Shown in pieces: positions 1 to 5,883 of a stretch of DNA of 6,247 bases. A model generated the notes under the pieces. That model saw only the letters and a program-made list of their open reading frames with translations. It had not been told where the DNA came from and made no database searches. The translations under genes were made by a program, and so were the position numbers. Position 1 is the stretch's first letter. Each line of letters starts with the position of its first letter. Origin of the DNA: Dehalococcoidia bacterium CG2_30_46_9 (GTDB lineage: Bacteria; Chloroflexota; Dehalococcoidia; GIF9; AB-539-J10); contig MNYE01000050.1 in the NCBI GenBank assembly GCA_001873005.1, forward strand, positions 1-6,247, given 5' to 3'.

Positions 1-150
1 TACGGTAGCATCCAAGGTAACTGGCCAGGTAGGCTCTGTTGTTGCGTTTGATGTTCCTGCAGTGGTGCAGATATAGGTGAAGCCATTAGGGACAGTTGGA
101 ACGACTACAGCATCCAGAGCATAGGCGGTGCTGGCTGCCCAGGCTGTGCC
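1..150 (-). other. CBM-like surface domain inserted in the capsid protein (residues 143-192+)
   Basis: From residue 144 the sequence shows the spacing W-x-x-x-x-x-Y-x-x-x-x-x-V-x-P, then NG-x-x-Y, AGTS and EPTWP (Trp146, Tyr152, Tyr168, Gly174, Glu181, Trp184). This resembles the small carbohydrate-binding (CBM5/12-like) modules often found in phage virion proteins. The Gly-Asp usually seen before the valine is Leu-Asp-Ala here. The domain runs off the left edge, so whether the capsid fold resumes cannot be seen. A role in decorating the outer capsid and binding glycans is inferred. Confidence 0.6.
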
Positions 151-576
151 TTTAAGCGTTTTGTAAACTCCATCAAAGGAATTAGCATCAGCGCCAGAAT
201 CTCCATTCAGGAAAGCATTCTCAAAGGCATTCCTGAGTGCTTTAGCCTTAAGCTCGATAACCGCAGCCTCAATATCCTGCACATTGCTTCTGGTGGTCTT
301 GAGGTAGTTATCCACATCGGCATCGCCACCCAGAATCTTCAGAGCAGCGGAAATCTGCGTGAATCTAGGAGCAGATTCTGCCCAGGTAGAAGCATTTGGA
401 GCATAGAAAGCTGCAGTAGGCAGCTCCAGCTCTCGATTGTAGAGCAAACTGTTCCCCTCAATATCAATGAAGGGCAACTCCTGGAGAATAGGACTCTCCT
501 TGACGATAGTTTCAATGATGCCTTTAAGCAAAACATCCGTCGAAAGTTTTGCAGCATCAACTAAATTTAGTGCCAT
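1..576 (-). CDS. Major capsid protein, HK97-like, N-terminal part (3' end outside window)
   Basis: The first 192 residues are visible, in frame to the left edge, starting MALNLVDAAKLSTDVLLKGI. The pattern fits HK97-fold capsid proteins: an N-terminal helix and arm with VLLKGIIETIVKESPILQELPF (15-36), then a likely E-loop region (GNSLLYNRELELPTAAFYAP to WAESAPRFTQI). KILGGDADVDNYL follows at 80-92, then a long helix from VQDIEAAVIELKAKALRNAF that resembles the spine helix and ends in FLNGD. After FDGVYKTLKG (135-143) the protein turns into a different, W/Y/P-rich domain (see separate entry). The start is set by the strong Shine-Dalgarno. The place directly after protease/scaffold is the canonical capsid position. 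There is no sign of a fused protease; processing would be by the upstream protein. I am confident it is the capsid protein, less so about the exact boundaries of the fold elements. Confidence 0.85.
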   Translation of the reverse strand, partial: MALNLVDAAKLSTDVLLKGIIETIVKESPILQELPFIDIEGNSLLYNRELELPTAAFYAPNASTWAESAPRFTQISAALKILGGDADVDNYLKTTRSNVQDIEAAVIELKAKALRNAFENAFLNGDSGADANSFDGVYKTLKGTAWAASTAYALDAVVVPTVPNGFTYICTTAGTSNATTEPTWPVTLDATV

Positions 577-586
577 ATTTGTTTAA

Positions 587-594
587 TCCTCCTT
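587..594 (-). promoter_or_regulatory. Strong ribosome binding site of the major capsid gene
   Basis: AAGGAGGA on the minus strand lies 10 nt upstream of the capsid ATG at 576-574, inside the only intergenic gap (577-600). It fits the high expression needed for a capsid protein. I see no hairpin terminator or promoter in these 24 bases, so the capsid gene is probably co-transcribed with the upstream genes. Confidence 0.85.
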
Positions 595-600
595 CAATAG

Positions 601-3060
601 TTATTTCTTTGCAATCCCATACTTGATTTTGTCAAGGCTGGAAAGTGATTCAATATCAATTCCAGTTCTTGGTGGAGCTCCTGCCGGGATTCTGGTGCGG
701 GAGTCTTCCAGATTAGACTTAATCTTTTCCACAACCGTTTTAGCTTTAAGCAGCGAGGCGTCTACTTCATCAACGGTTCCGCCTGATATAAGCTCTTCGG
801 GAATAGAGGGATAAGCCAAAGTTAAAGCCTCTCTAAATCTGGCAAGGGCGTAGTCCAGTGATTCCTGAAGGTGCTTCTGGTTCTGGAGCTCTGCTCTGAG
901 CTTATCATTCTGAGACTGGAGATCTCGAAGTCGAGCTAGAGGAACCAGCTCATTCTCAGATTCAAGTATGGTAGTCGAACCTGATTCAGGCTGATTTTCT
1001 GGCTTTGAGGCTGTCGAAAGTCCAGTGGCGTTCAGGACACGCTCAAAAGCTCCACCTGCAGCTGGGGAAAAGACAATATCTGCCGAAATTACCCGTGAAA
1101 TCTGAGTAACTTCAAAAGAATGGTCCTGACTCTTATAGGCAACTTCCACGTCAGCGGAAATCCCGACGTCGGGAACGGCTAAGCCCTGTTTCTTATCCTG
1201 GATGATCTGACAGGCAAGGCGATACAGATTATTATCGAGGAATCTCAGTTTTGCCTTGACACCATCCTCATAGAATGGGTCAAGATAAACGCCGGCGATA
1301 TTTCTAACGCTCTTATTAAAGTGGTCACAAAATGCGGTAGCACCATGCCACAAAGGAACGGAATTTTTAAGAACTTCCTCCGGATAGGTAAATTTACCTT
1401 TTGGAGTATCTGCCTCTGTAGGCTTGATAATGGTAACCAGGATGGTATGAGCATCTTCATCTGCGGCACCAAGCTCAGAAAAAGTAAGGTTAGACATTTT
1501 CTCAGGGCTGGGAGCTCCATAACCACAAGTGCCAGCTAAGATATCAATCGCGGTCTGCTTGTTTTTCGGGAACTTCTCCTTGAAGGGGGAAATGAGTTCC
1601 AGAGCTTTTTTGATCCTGGTCTGAACACTCTTTTGCGTAGGTTTAGGATAATCTTCCGGGGATGGTGGTGTATTGAACTCAGGCTTGCCATAGCCTGCTT
1701 CGGAAGCCAGCATATCGATTGCCCATTGGGTTTGTTTAGAGCACTTATCCTTGATTTCAGATAGAATGCCCAGGGCTTCTTTCAGGCTTGCGGTGGCATC
1801 TTTGCCAATGGTTAGGGTTTCTTCTGACACTTCTGTCATATAACCTCCTTCAGTTAAACGACTTTCTTTACCGGGAATCTCAGAAGGCTGAACCAGCCAG
1901 ATGTCAGAAGTCTCACTCTCTCTCACTAAGGCAAAGGCACCTTTGAGAGATTTCCCTTCAAAATCTACTTTCTTAAATATATCACTGCTATCAATTAAAA
2001 TGCAATTCCCAGAATCCAGTTTCTCAATGAAGGATGGAGTGTTCTTAGTTGGGTTCAATTTGGACCTGGGTGATAATTCCTGTTTTTTGCCAATTTGCCA
2101 TAAGTCCTGGTCTTCCAGAGGTTTCTGATAGCCAAAAACTTCACCATCCAGGGGATTAGACTGCAGAATGAGCTGAAAGTCACCTAAAATAAGGCGCCAG
2201 AATTCAGTTGAAGGCCCAAAACGAATGACAATCTGTCCTCGAAACCATTGATGGAGCAAGATGAAAGTAGTTCTGGGATTAGACTCACTGAGATTTAGTT
2301 CTTCCATCTTAGTAAGCTCTTCCCGAGACTGGAGAGCTTCCTTTCGCTCCTGCTGCCAGAACCGTAACCTCTTGGGGATATTCTTTCTGATTGTTTCAGG
2401 CAAAGCCGAGATGCCTTCAGGTGGCAGCCAGTCTTTGTCGGCAGCACCAGAGGATAGGACATAGGGAGTGGAATCTTGGGGCTGCATAAAGACCCAGTAA
2501 TACGGAGTTCGGGGCTGTTCTTCTGGAATACCAGCGGGGAGAGTTGATTCCAGGCTTCTGCCAATAATACGGAAACAAAATCTACCTTTGAGCTTACCAT
2601 CCAGAAAGTATTCATTGAAGTAGGCCTTCTGGCTGCCGAATTCAACTGTTCCGGTATCAATAATGGAGAAAACGCCGGGGAATTCCTTAGTAGCGCCGAC
2701 GGTGCCTGGTTCTTGAACTCCCTCAACGGTAAGCCACTCAATGGGTTCAGGCTTCTTCTGGACTGCTCTAATATTAGCAGGCCTGATTTGACCACCTTTG
2801 ACCTCTCGCTCTTTAACAGAACCAGCTTTCCAATCTATCTTCCAGATGTCCTTCTGGTCGAATTGTCGGGCTTGTTCCAGGGTAGTTACTGGCTCAGTTA
2901 TCTCATCGGGAATCTGGTCTATCAAGGTCCACCCGATGAGATAACCCTGGTCAGTTTCAATCCGAAGGTCACAATGGACGCTCTTACCGCGGTAATGGTG
3001 CTGAATGACATAATGATATGTCCTGGATTCATCGGGATTAGATAAGAAGGGGTTTTTCAT
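601..3060 (-). CDS. LigD-type phosphoesterase / head maturation protease / scaffold fusion protein
   Basis: This 819-residue protein has several domains. Residues 14-205 resemble the 3'-phosphoesterase (PE) domain of bacterial LigD: QHHYRGKSVHCDLRIE keeps the His (21/22), His29, Asp31 and Arg33 signature, then GVQEPGTVGAT (114-124), IIDTG (133-137) and the LKGRF hairpin (157-161). Residues about 263-395 look like a second PE-like copy lacking those residues. Two helical repeats follow (427-520). Residues 538-675 resemble phage head maturation proteases, with candidate catalytic His580 (CDHFN), Ser635 (VGISADVEV) and an acidic residue near 661 (ISADIVFSPAAGG). Residues about 704-790 are a charged coiled coil fitting a scaffold, ending in a basic tail. 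The ATG sits in a 4-bp ATGA overlap with the ligase stop, so translation is probably coupled, with GGGAGAG about 11 nt upstream. The position directly before the capsid gene is the normal place for protease and scaffold. A second start at Met408 is possible. The triad is inferred from alignment by eye. Confidence 0.82.
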   Translation of the reverse strand: MKNPFLSNPDESRTYHYVIQHHYRGKSVHCDLRIETDQGYLIGWTLIDQIPDEITEPVTTLEQARQFDQKDIWKIDWKAGSVKEREVKGGQIRPANIRAVQKKPEPIEWLTVEGVQEPGTVGATKEFPGVFSIIDTGTVEFGSQKAYFNEYFLDGKLKGRFCFRIIGRSLESTLPAGIPEEQPRTPYYWVFMQPQDSTPYVLSSGAADKDWLPPEGISALPETIRKNIPKRLRFWQQERKEALQSREELTKMEELNLSESNPRTTFILLHQWFRGQIVIRFGPSTEFWRLILGDFQLILQSNPLDGEVFGYQKPLEDQDLWQIGKKQELSPRSKLNPTKNTPSFIEKLDSGNCILIDSSDIFKKVDFEGKSLKGAFALVRESETSDIWLVQPSEIPGKESRLTEGGYMTEVSEETLTIGKDATASLKEALGILSEIKDKCSKQTQWAIDMLASEAGYGKPEFNTPPSPEDYPKPTQKSVQTRIKKALELISPFKEKFPKNKQTAIDILAGTCGYGAPSPEKMSNLTFSELGAADEDAHTILVTIIKPTEADTPKGKFTYPEEVLKNSVPLWHGATAFCDHFNKSVRNIAGVYLDPFYEDGVKAKLRFLDNNLYRLACQIIQDKKQGLAVPDVGISADVEVAYKSQDHSFEVTQISRVISADIVFSPAAGGAFERVLNATGLSTASKPENQPESGSTTILESENELVPLARLRDLQSQNDKLRAELQNQKHLQESLDYALARFREALTLAYPSIPEELISGGTVDEVDASLLKAKTVVEKIKSNLEDSRTRIPAGAPPRTGIDIESLSSLDKIKYGIAKK
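691..951 (-). other. Coiled-coil scaffold-like C-terminal region (residues 704-790)
   Basis: The stretch from ELVPLARLRDLQSQNDKLRA to EKIKSNLEDSRTR is rich in Leu, Glu, Lys, Gln and Arg with heptad-like spacing and is broken once by a PSIPEELISGG loop. It is followed by a Pro/Gly-rich linker and a short basic end (KIKYGIAKK). Scaffolds of HK97-type phages often sit C-terminal to the protease or as a fused domain and end in a basic capsid-binding segment. The assignment relies on composition and position. Confidence 0.65.
1036..1449 (-). other. Head maturation protease domain (residues 538-675)
   Basis: The segment from HTILVTIIKP through ISADIVFSPAAGGAF follows the layout of phage prohead serine proteases. 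An N-terminal strand pair comes first, then a YPEEVLKNS helix (559-567) and CDHFN with the candidate catalytic histidine 580. GVYLDPFYEDGVKAKLRF follows as the typical variable strand pair, VGISADVEV holds the candidate nucleophile Ser635, and the end is a hydrophobic acidic strand. In the family such proteases cleave scaffold and capsid N-termini before packaging. Confidence 0.72.
1501..1782 (-). repeat. Two tandem ~36-residue helical repeats in the fusion protein
   Basis: Residues 427-462 and 484-519 share the pattern K-E/K-A-L-x-I/L-x-S-x-x-K-x-K, then K-x-x-Q-x-AID-x-LA-x-x-x-GYG-x-P. The strongest shared pieces are AIDMLASEAGYGKP and AIDILAGTCGYGAP. The copies are separated by a proline-rich linker (PPSPEDYPKP, 465-474). 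They form predicted amphipathic helices between the PE half and the protease half and lie just downstream of the internal start. Their function is unknown; a docking or hinge segment is a guess. Confidence 0.75.
1837..1851 (-). promoter_or_regulatory. Internal Shine-Dalgarno plus ATG inside the fusion gene (Met408)
   Basis: Reading the minus strand, GAAGGAGGT (1851-1843) is followed by TAT and ATG (1839-1837). This is a near-perfect ribosome binding site with only 4 nt between GGAGG and the ATG, slightly short but usable. It is a better match than the signal of any other gene start here except the capsid gene, whose site is almost identical. It lies between the PE half and the repeat/protease half. 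Use would give a 412-residue protein (1839-601) with repeats, protease and scaffold but no PE domains. In frame it encodes TEGGYM, so the site could also be a relic of a former gene start. Confidence 0.6.
1876..2274 (-). other. Second, degenerate phosphoesterase-like domain (residues 263-395)
   Basis: TFILLHQWFRGQIVIRFG (265-282) followed by STEFWRLIL (284-292) looks like the opening hairpin of the PE fold. The metal-binding signature is replaced: His29, Asp31 and Arg33 of the first copy line up by eye with Phe287, Arg289 and Ile291. FEGKSLKGAFALVRE (367-381) and IWLVQPSE (387-394) mirror KLKGRF and YYWVFMQP of the first copy. A non-catalytic, perhaps DNA-binding or structural, role is inferred. 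The homology is plausible but not proven. Confidence 0.5.
2446..3021 (-). other. LigD-like 3'-phosphoesterase domain (residues 14-205 of the fusion)
   Basis: In LigD this domain removes 3'-phosphates and 3'-ribonucleotides from DNA ends using a metal site built from His, Asp, Arg and further His residues. Here the first signature, H-x(6 or 7)-H-x-D-x-R, is intact at residues 21/22 to 33. The later VEDHP histidine of classical LigD is not recognisable, since the aligned stretch reads WLTVEGVQEPG. This may be a distinct subgroup, or activity may be reduced. The domain ends with YYWVFMQPQDSTPYVLS (187-203), followed by a WLPPEGISALP linker (211-221). Confidence 0.75.
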
Positions 3061-4514
3061 AAATAAACAGTCTCTCCCTCGAGGGTTATGACCTTTTCCT
3101 GGAGGACTTTAGCATCCTCAGCCTTTTTGACTACATCATCAACGGAATCAGGCTCACCACTGGCTTTTCCCAGGAAGGCTGGTGCCCAGGCGGAAATGGT
3201 GAAGATGTCCTTTCTCTCATCATGGGTGATGTTAAAAGTCTCAAACTCAATCTCAATAGCATCACCTCTATGGCATTTAGTGCTGGTAGAAAAGGTCTTG
3301 CCAACTTCAACAAGGTTCTCCTGAAGGTCTGCCTGACGGAACTGATAAGAGCCTGGCAAAATGCCATAGCGATAATTGAATACACCTTGTGTTTTTGTCT
3401 CTAGAGCCTCAATGACTTTAGCTTTGAGGACAGCGGAATTATGGAACTTAATCCAGCCTTCCCGACTATCACCATCGAGGAAATATAAAGAATCCGCCTT
3501 TTTAGCAACCACACCCTCTGAAGCTGGAAGATAGCGAAGCTTCTGAGTAGATAGTTGCAGCTGCTTGAGATTGTCACACAGGATATTAGGCACGAGGTTG
3601 AGTTTATGTTTGAGGTCGGGAATCTCATTGACAGAATACTCAATACCCAGGCTTTTAAGGGCTTCCTGCCGTTCCATTTCGGTCTTTTTATGAAGGTCTT
3701 CACCATCGATGAAAAGGCAAGTAAAGACATTAGCAATCAAGTCATCATCTGGCTGAGGGCTTTTAAGGTGAATCCGGGCGGCAACTGATTCTCTAGGCTG
3801 ATGATGGTCTTGGGCCCACTGTTCTAACTCAGCCTCAATGATGAAGTTAGCTTTCTTGATAGTCAAAAACTCTTTAATAATAGAGGGTAGATATCGGGTA
3901 ATCTCTCTGCCATCCTCACTCCATATTTCAACTTTATTCTTCTCTCTGAAGATAATGATGTGCACTCCATCATATTTCTTGCTGTTAAGGACGGGGAAGT
4001 CATCATCGCTGAAGTAGGAAACAAAGCGGTCGACAGTCTGCCTCTCCTGGGGAAGGGTAATTCTAGTTGGCTTCATCGGGAGATAGAAGCGGGATAACTC
4101 TATGGAATCCTCTTCTTTACTCTTTTGAGCATCTGCCATGGTTTTCTCTGAAGCTGCTCTCTGATGATATACCCTCTCAGCAAACTCAGGTTCCTCAATC
4201 TCATGAATTTCCAGCACTGATTTCTTCTTTAATACCAGGTCATAAATAGGTAGATAGGGCCAGTTGGGTCCCGCAGGCTCAAGGATGAGATGTGGTTTTG
4301 CCTGGTAGGTTTCCTTAGCAACCCTGGTAAGTTTCACTGAGAGCAAAGAATCAACATTTTCTGCCTTAATAACAATGTCCATGTCCTGTGGCTCTCTATT
4401 TGCAAACATAGTTGAGCCGGTGATAGAGATAAAATCTGGTATCCAGACGAAGTCAGGAAGGTCTTTACTTTGAGCTTTTAGCCAGGCTAACCGTTGGTCT
4501 TTATTTTTCATCAT
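3057..4514 (-). CDS. NTase-fold domain fused to ATP-dependent DNA ligase
   Basis: This 485-residue protein has two catalytic modules. Residues about 20-105 look like a Pol-beta-superfamily nucleotidyltransferase: ITGSTMFANREPQDMDIVI holds the GS signature (33-34) and the DxD metal pair (44, 46), and D92 in PIYDLVL is a candidate third carboxylate. Residues about 145-360 match the ATP-dependent DNA ligase core. Motif I is KKYDG (179-183, adenylated Lys180), motif Ia is SEDGREIT, motif III is FIIEAELEQW, IIIa is FTCLFIDGEDL, motif IV is SEGVVAKK (332-338), and motif V is GWIKFHN (353-359). An OB-fold-like tail, with VGKTFSTSTK and HRGDAIEIEF, spans about 370-446. Expected chemistry is lysine adenylation and sealing of nicks; the NTase substrate is unknown. 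I chose the ATG at 4514 (ATG at 4511 also possible). A TTG at 4583 would add 23 residues that overlap the portal and resemble no domain. The gene overlaps the portal end by 14 bp and has only a weak Shine-Dalgarno. RNA ligase or capping activity cannot be excluded. Confidence 0.82.
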   Translation of the reverse strand: MMKNKDQRLAWLKAQSKDLPDFVWIPDFISITGSTMFANREPQDMDIVIKAENVDSLLSVKLTRVAKETYQAKPHLILEPAGPNWPYLPIYDLVLKKKSVLEIHEIEEPEFAERVYHQRAASEKTMADAQKSKEEDSIELSRFYLPMKPTRITLPQERQTVDRFVSYFSDDDFPVLNSKKYDGVHIIIFREKNKVEIWSEDGREITRYLPSIIKEFLTIKKANFIIEAELEQWAQDHHQPRESVAARIHLKSPQPDDDLIANVFTCLFIDGEDLHKKTEMERQEALKSLGIEYSVNEIPDLKHKLNLVPNILCDNLKQLQLSTQKLRYLPASEGVVAKKADSLYFLDGDSREGWIKFHNSAVLKAKVIEALETKTQGVFNYRYGILPGSYQFRQADLQENLVEVGKTFSTSTKCHRGDAIEIEFETFNITHDERKDIFTISAWAPAFLGKASGEPDSVDDVVKKAEDAKVLQEKVITLEGETVYL

Positions 4515-5883
4515 CGATATTACTGGCTGCCTCTTCTGCTCTCCATTTAGAGCCGCCTCTAGTGGAACGGAAGGGCAAGTCAATATTCTGCTTCCTGATA
4601 GTCGCTCTCTCTTCTAACCAGCGCTTGAACTCAGTTTCGGGGTCTTGAATGCCTAGTTCATCCATAGCGGTTCTTCTGGAATGAATACCAGACTGAACCA
4701 GCAACTGCTCATTCTGTGCGGCTCGATCAGTATCCTCTGGAAGGATAGGTCCCCAAATGACACGGTGAGTGGTGTTGGAAAAATCCTCTTTATAGTATTT
4801 CTTAGCCAGGTTGAGAATCATGTCATTTCTCTGATGATACATACCGGTGCGGATGGTTCTTTTTCTGGTTACTTTCTGAACAAGGGAACCCAGTTCGACC
4901 CTGAGAGCTGCACCTGATAAATCCCGCTCCGTGCCACCATAGGCTGCACGAGGACATTCGGAGATGTCATGAAGGCAGCGATAAATAAGGTCAATGAAAT
5001 CAATATGTAATCTGATACCGCCTCCCTGTAACAAATCGAGGAGATAGGCTTTAGCATCTTCCGGGATGACCCAGACAGCACCGGGCTTAACTTTGATATC
5101 CTCGGCAGAGCCGATGTTTTCCAGGACTGCGATAGGGTTGCCTGACAACTCCAGGATCCTGGAAAGTTGAGATAAAGCTCGGTTTAGCTCTCTCTGTGGC
5201 TGAATGACATTATCAATATCGGACGTTCCCCAGAACTTCTTAGGCTCTCTTAAATTGGGGAAGATAATGAATGGAATGAAGCCATAAGGATTGGGCTTGT
5301 CCTCAACTTTATCGTTATCCAGCCAGAGCTGGAAGTTCTGTTTGGTCCAGAGCTCAGTGATATTAGCGGTTTTCTTTAGTGGTTTGGTTTTGTAAAGCAG
5401 TTCTACTTCATCCTGAGTCAGGGTATATCTAGAAGCAACTCGCCAAACTTTAGCTACATCGTCACCAAGCCACCAGGCAAAGATGCCACTAACATCGGGG
5501 CTGGAAACTCTGATTTTCTGTTCATCCTCATCATAAAATACCTTGTAGCAGCCATCACCAAGGATGGCGGTATCAACTTCTGTTTCCCAATCAAGCTGCT
5601 GAAGATTGTTATCCTGATATACCTCTTTGATACGTGCCTCTGCAAGTAATGCCTTCTGTTTAGACTCAACTGTATCTGAGGTGGGATAAGCGGCAAAAGA
5701 CAATCCACGCATAAGGAAACTGGTGATTTTATCAATAGCAACTTTGGAATAATTGAACACGAGCTGGCGATTGCGTGAGGTATTTTCCCACTGCGTGCCA
5801 TTATAGAAATCAAGGTTGCGGCGATAGGTAGATAGCCTATCGAGCGAAAGACGTGGTAACTGAGATGGAGTAAATTCAATCAT
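4501..5883 (-). CDS. Phage portal protein (SPP1 gp6-like)
   Basis: This 460-residue protein has a typical length for an SPP1 gp6-type portal. The portal is the dodecameric ring at the capsid vertex through which DNA is packaged and ejected, and it nucleates procapsid assembly. Visible family features are an N-terminal DFYNGTQW and NYSKVAIDKITSFLMRG segment (about 26-60), AILGDGCYKVFYDED (106-120), and NPYGFIPFIIFPN (198-210) running into a conserved stem region, IDNVIQPQRELNRALSQL (223-240). DLSGAALRVELGSL follows at 321-334. The C-terminal tail (410-460) is highly charged. I chose the ATG at 5883. A TTG at 5901 would add six residues and lies deeper in terL. Upstream of the ATG is a GGGGG tract about 11 nt away, a mediocre Shine-Dalgarno, so coupling with terL is likely. 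Portal function is well supported. The exact portal subfamily is inferred from motif recall and would need a profile search. Confidence 0.9.
   Translation of the reverse strand: MIEFTPSQLPRLSLDRLSTYRRNLDFYNGTQWENTSRNRQLVFNYSKVAIDKITSFLMRGLSFAAYPTSDTVESKQKALLAEARIKEVYQDNNLQQLDWETEVDTAILGDGCYKVFYDEDEQKIRVSSPDVSGIFAWWLGDDVAKVWRVASRYTLTQDEVELLYKTKPLKKTANITELWTKQNFQLWLDNDKVEDKPNPYGFIPFIIFPNLREPKKFWGTSDIDNVIQPQRELNRALSQLSRILELSGNPIAVLENIGSAEDIKVKPGAVWVIPEDAKAYLLDLLQGGGIRLHIDFIDLIYRCLHDISECPRAAYGGTERDLSGAALRVELGSLVQKVTRKRTIRTGMYHQRNDMILNLAKKYYKEDFSNTTHRVIWGPILPEDTDRAAQNEQLLVQSGIHSRRTAMDELGIQDPETEFKRWLEERATIRKQNIDLPFRSTRGGSKWRAEEAASNIDDEK

Noticed and set aside
577..600. Possible terminator or promoter in the only intergenic gap
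   Set aside because: The gap is 24 bases and holds only the capsid ribosome binding site; no hairpin with a T-run and no -35/-10 pair are visible. No tRNA, CRISPR or insertion sequence was seen elsewhere.
1161..1174. 14-bp perfect palindrome TCCCGACGTCGGGA
   Set aside because: It lies over the conserved DVGIS protease motif codons and has no loop or T-tract, so coding constraint or chance explains it.
2295..2795. 166-codon minus-strand frame within the fusion gene
   Set aside because: It lies entirely inside the well-supported 819-residue gene in another frame, with no start signal and no recognisable domain.
2713..3045. 110-codon plus-strand frame opposite the phosphoesterase domain
   Set aside because: It is antisense to a conserved domain, no ribosome binding site was noted, and its composition is typical of an antisense shadow. 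All other plus-strand frames were rejected for the same reasons.
3076..3085. 10-bp palindrome CCCTCGAGGG near the end of the ligase gene
   Set aside because: It is short and coding. It overlaps the weak ribosome binding region of the next gene, but the stem is too short to argue for regulation.
4515..4583. TTG-initiated N-terminal extension (23 residues) of the NTase-ligase gene
   Set aside because: The codon is TTG, no Shine-Dalgarno precedes it, and the added residues overlap the portal and look like out-of-frame portal sequence. The ATG pair at 4514/4511 is next to the portal stop.
5150..5163. 14-bp perfect palindrome TCCAGGATCCTGGA in the portal gene
   Set aside because: It is inside a conserved coding segment; no partner site or regulatory context was seen.
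5454..5879. 141-codon minus-strand frame within the portal gene
   Set aside because: It is a shadow of the portal in another frame, with no domain and no ribosome binding site noted.
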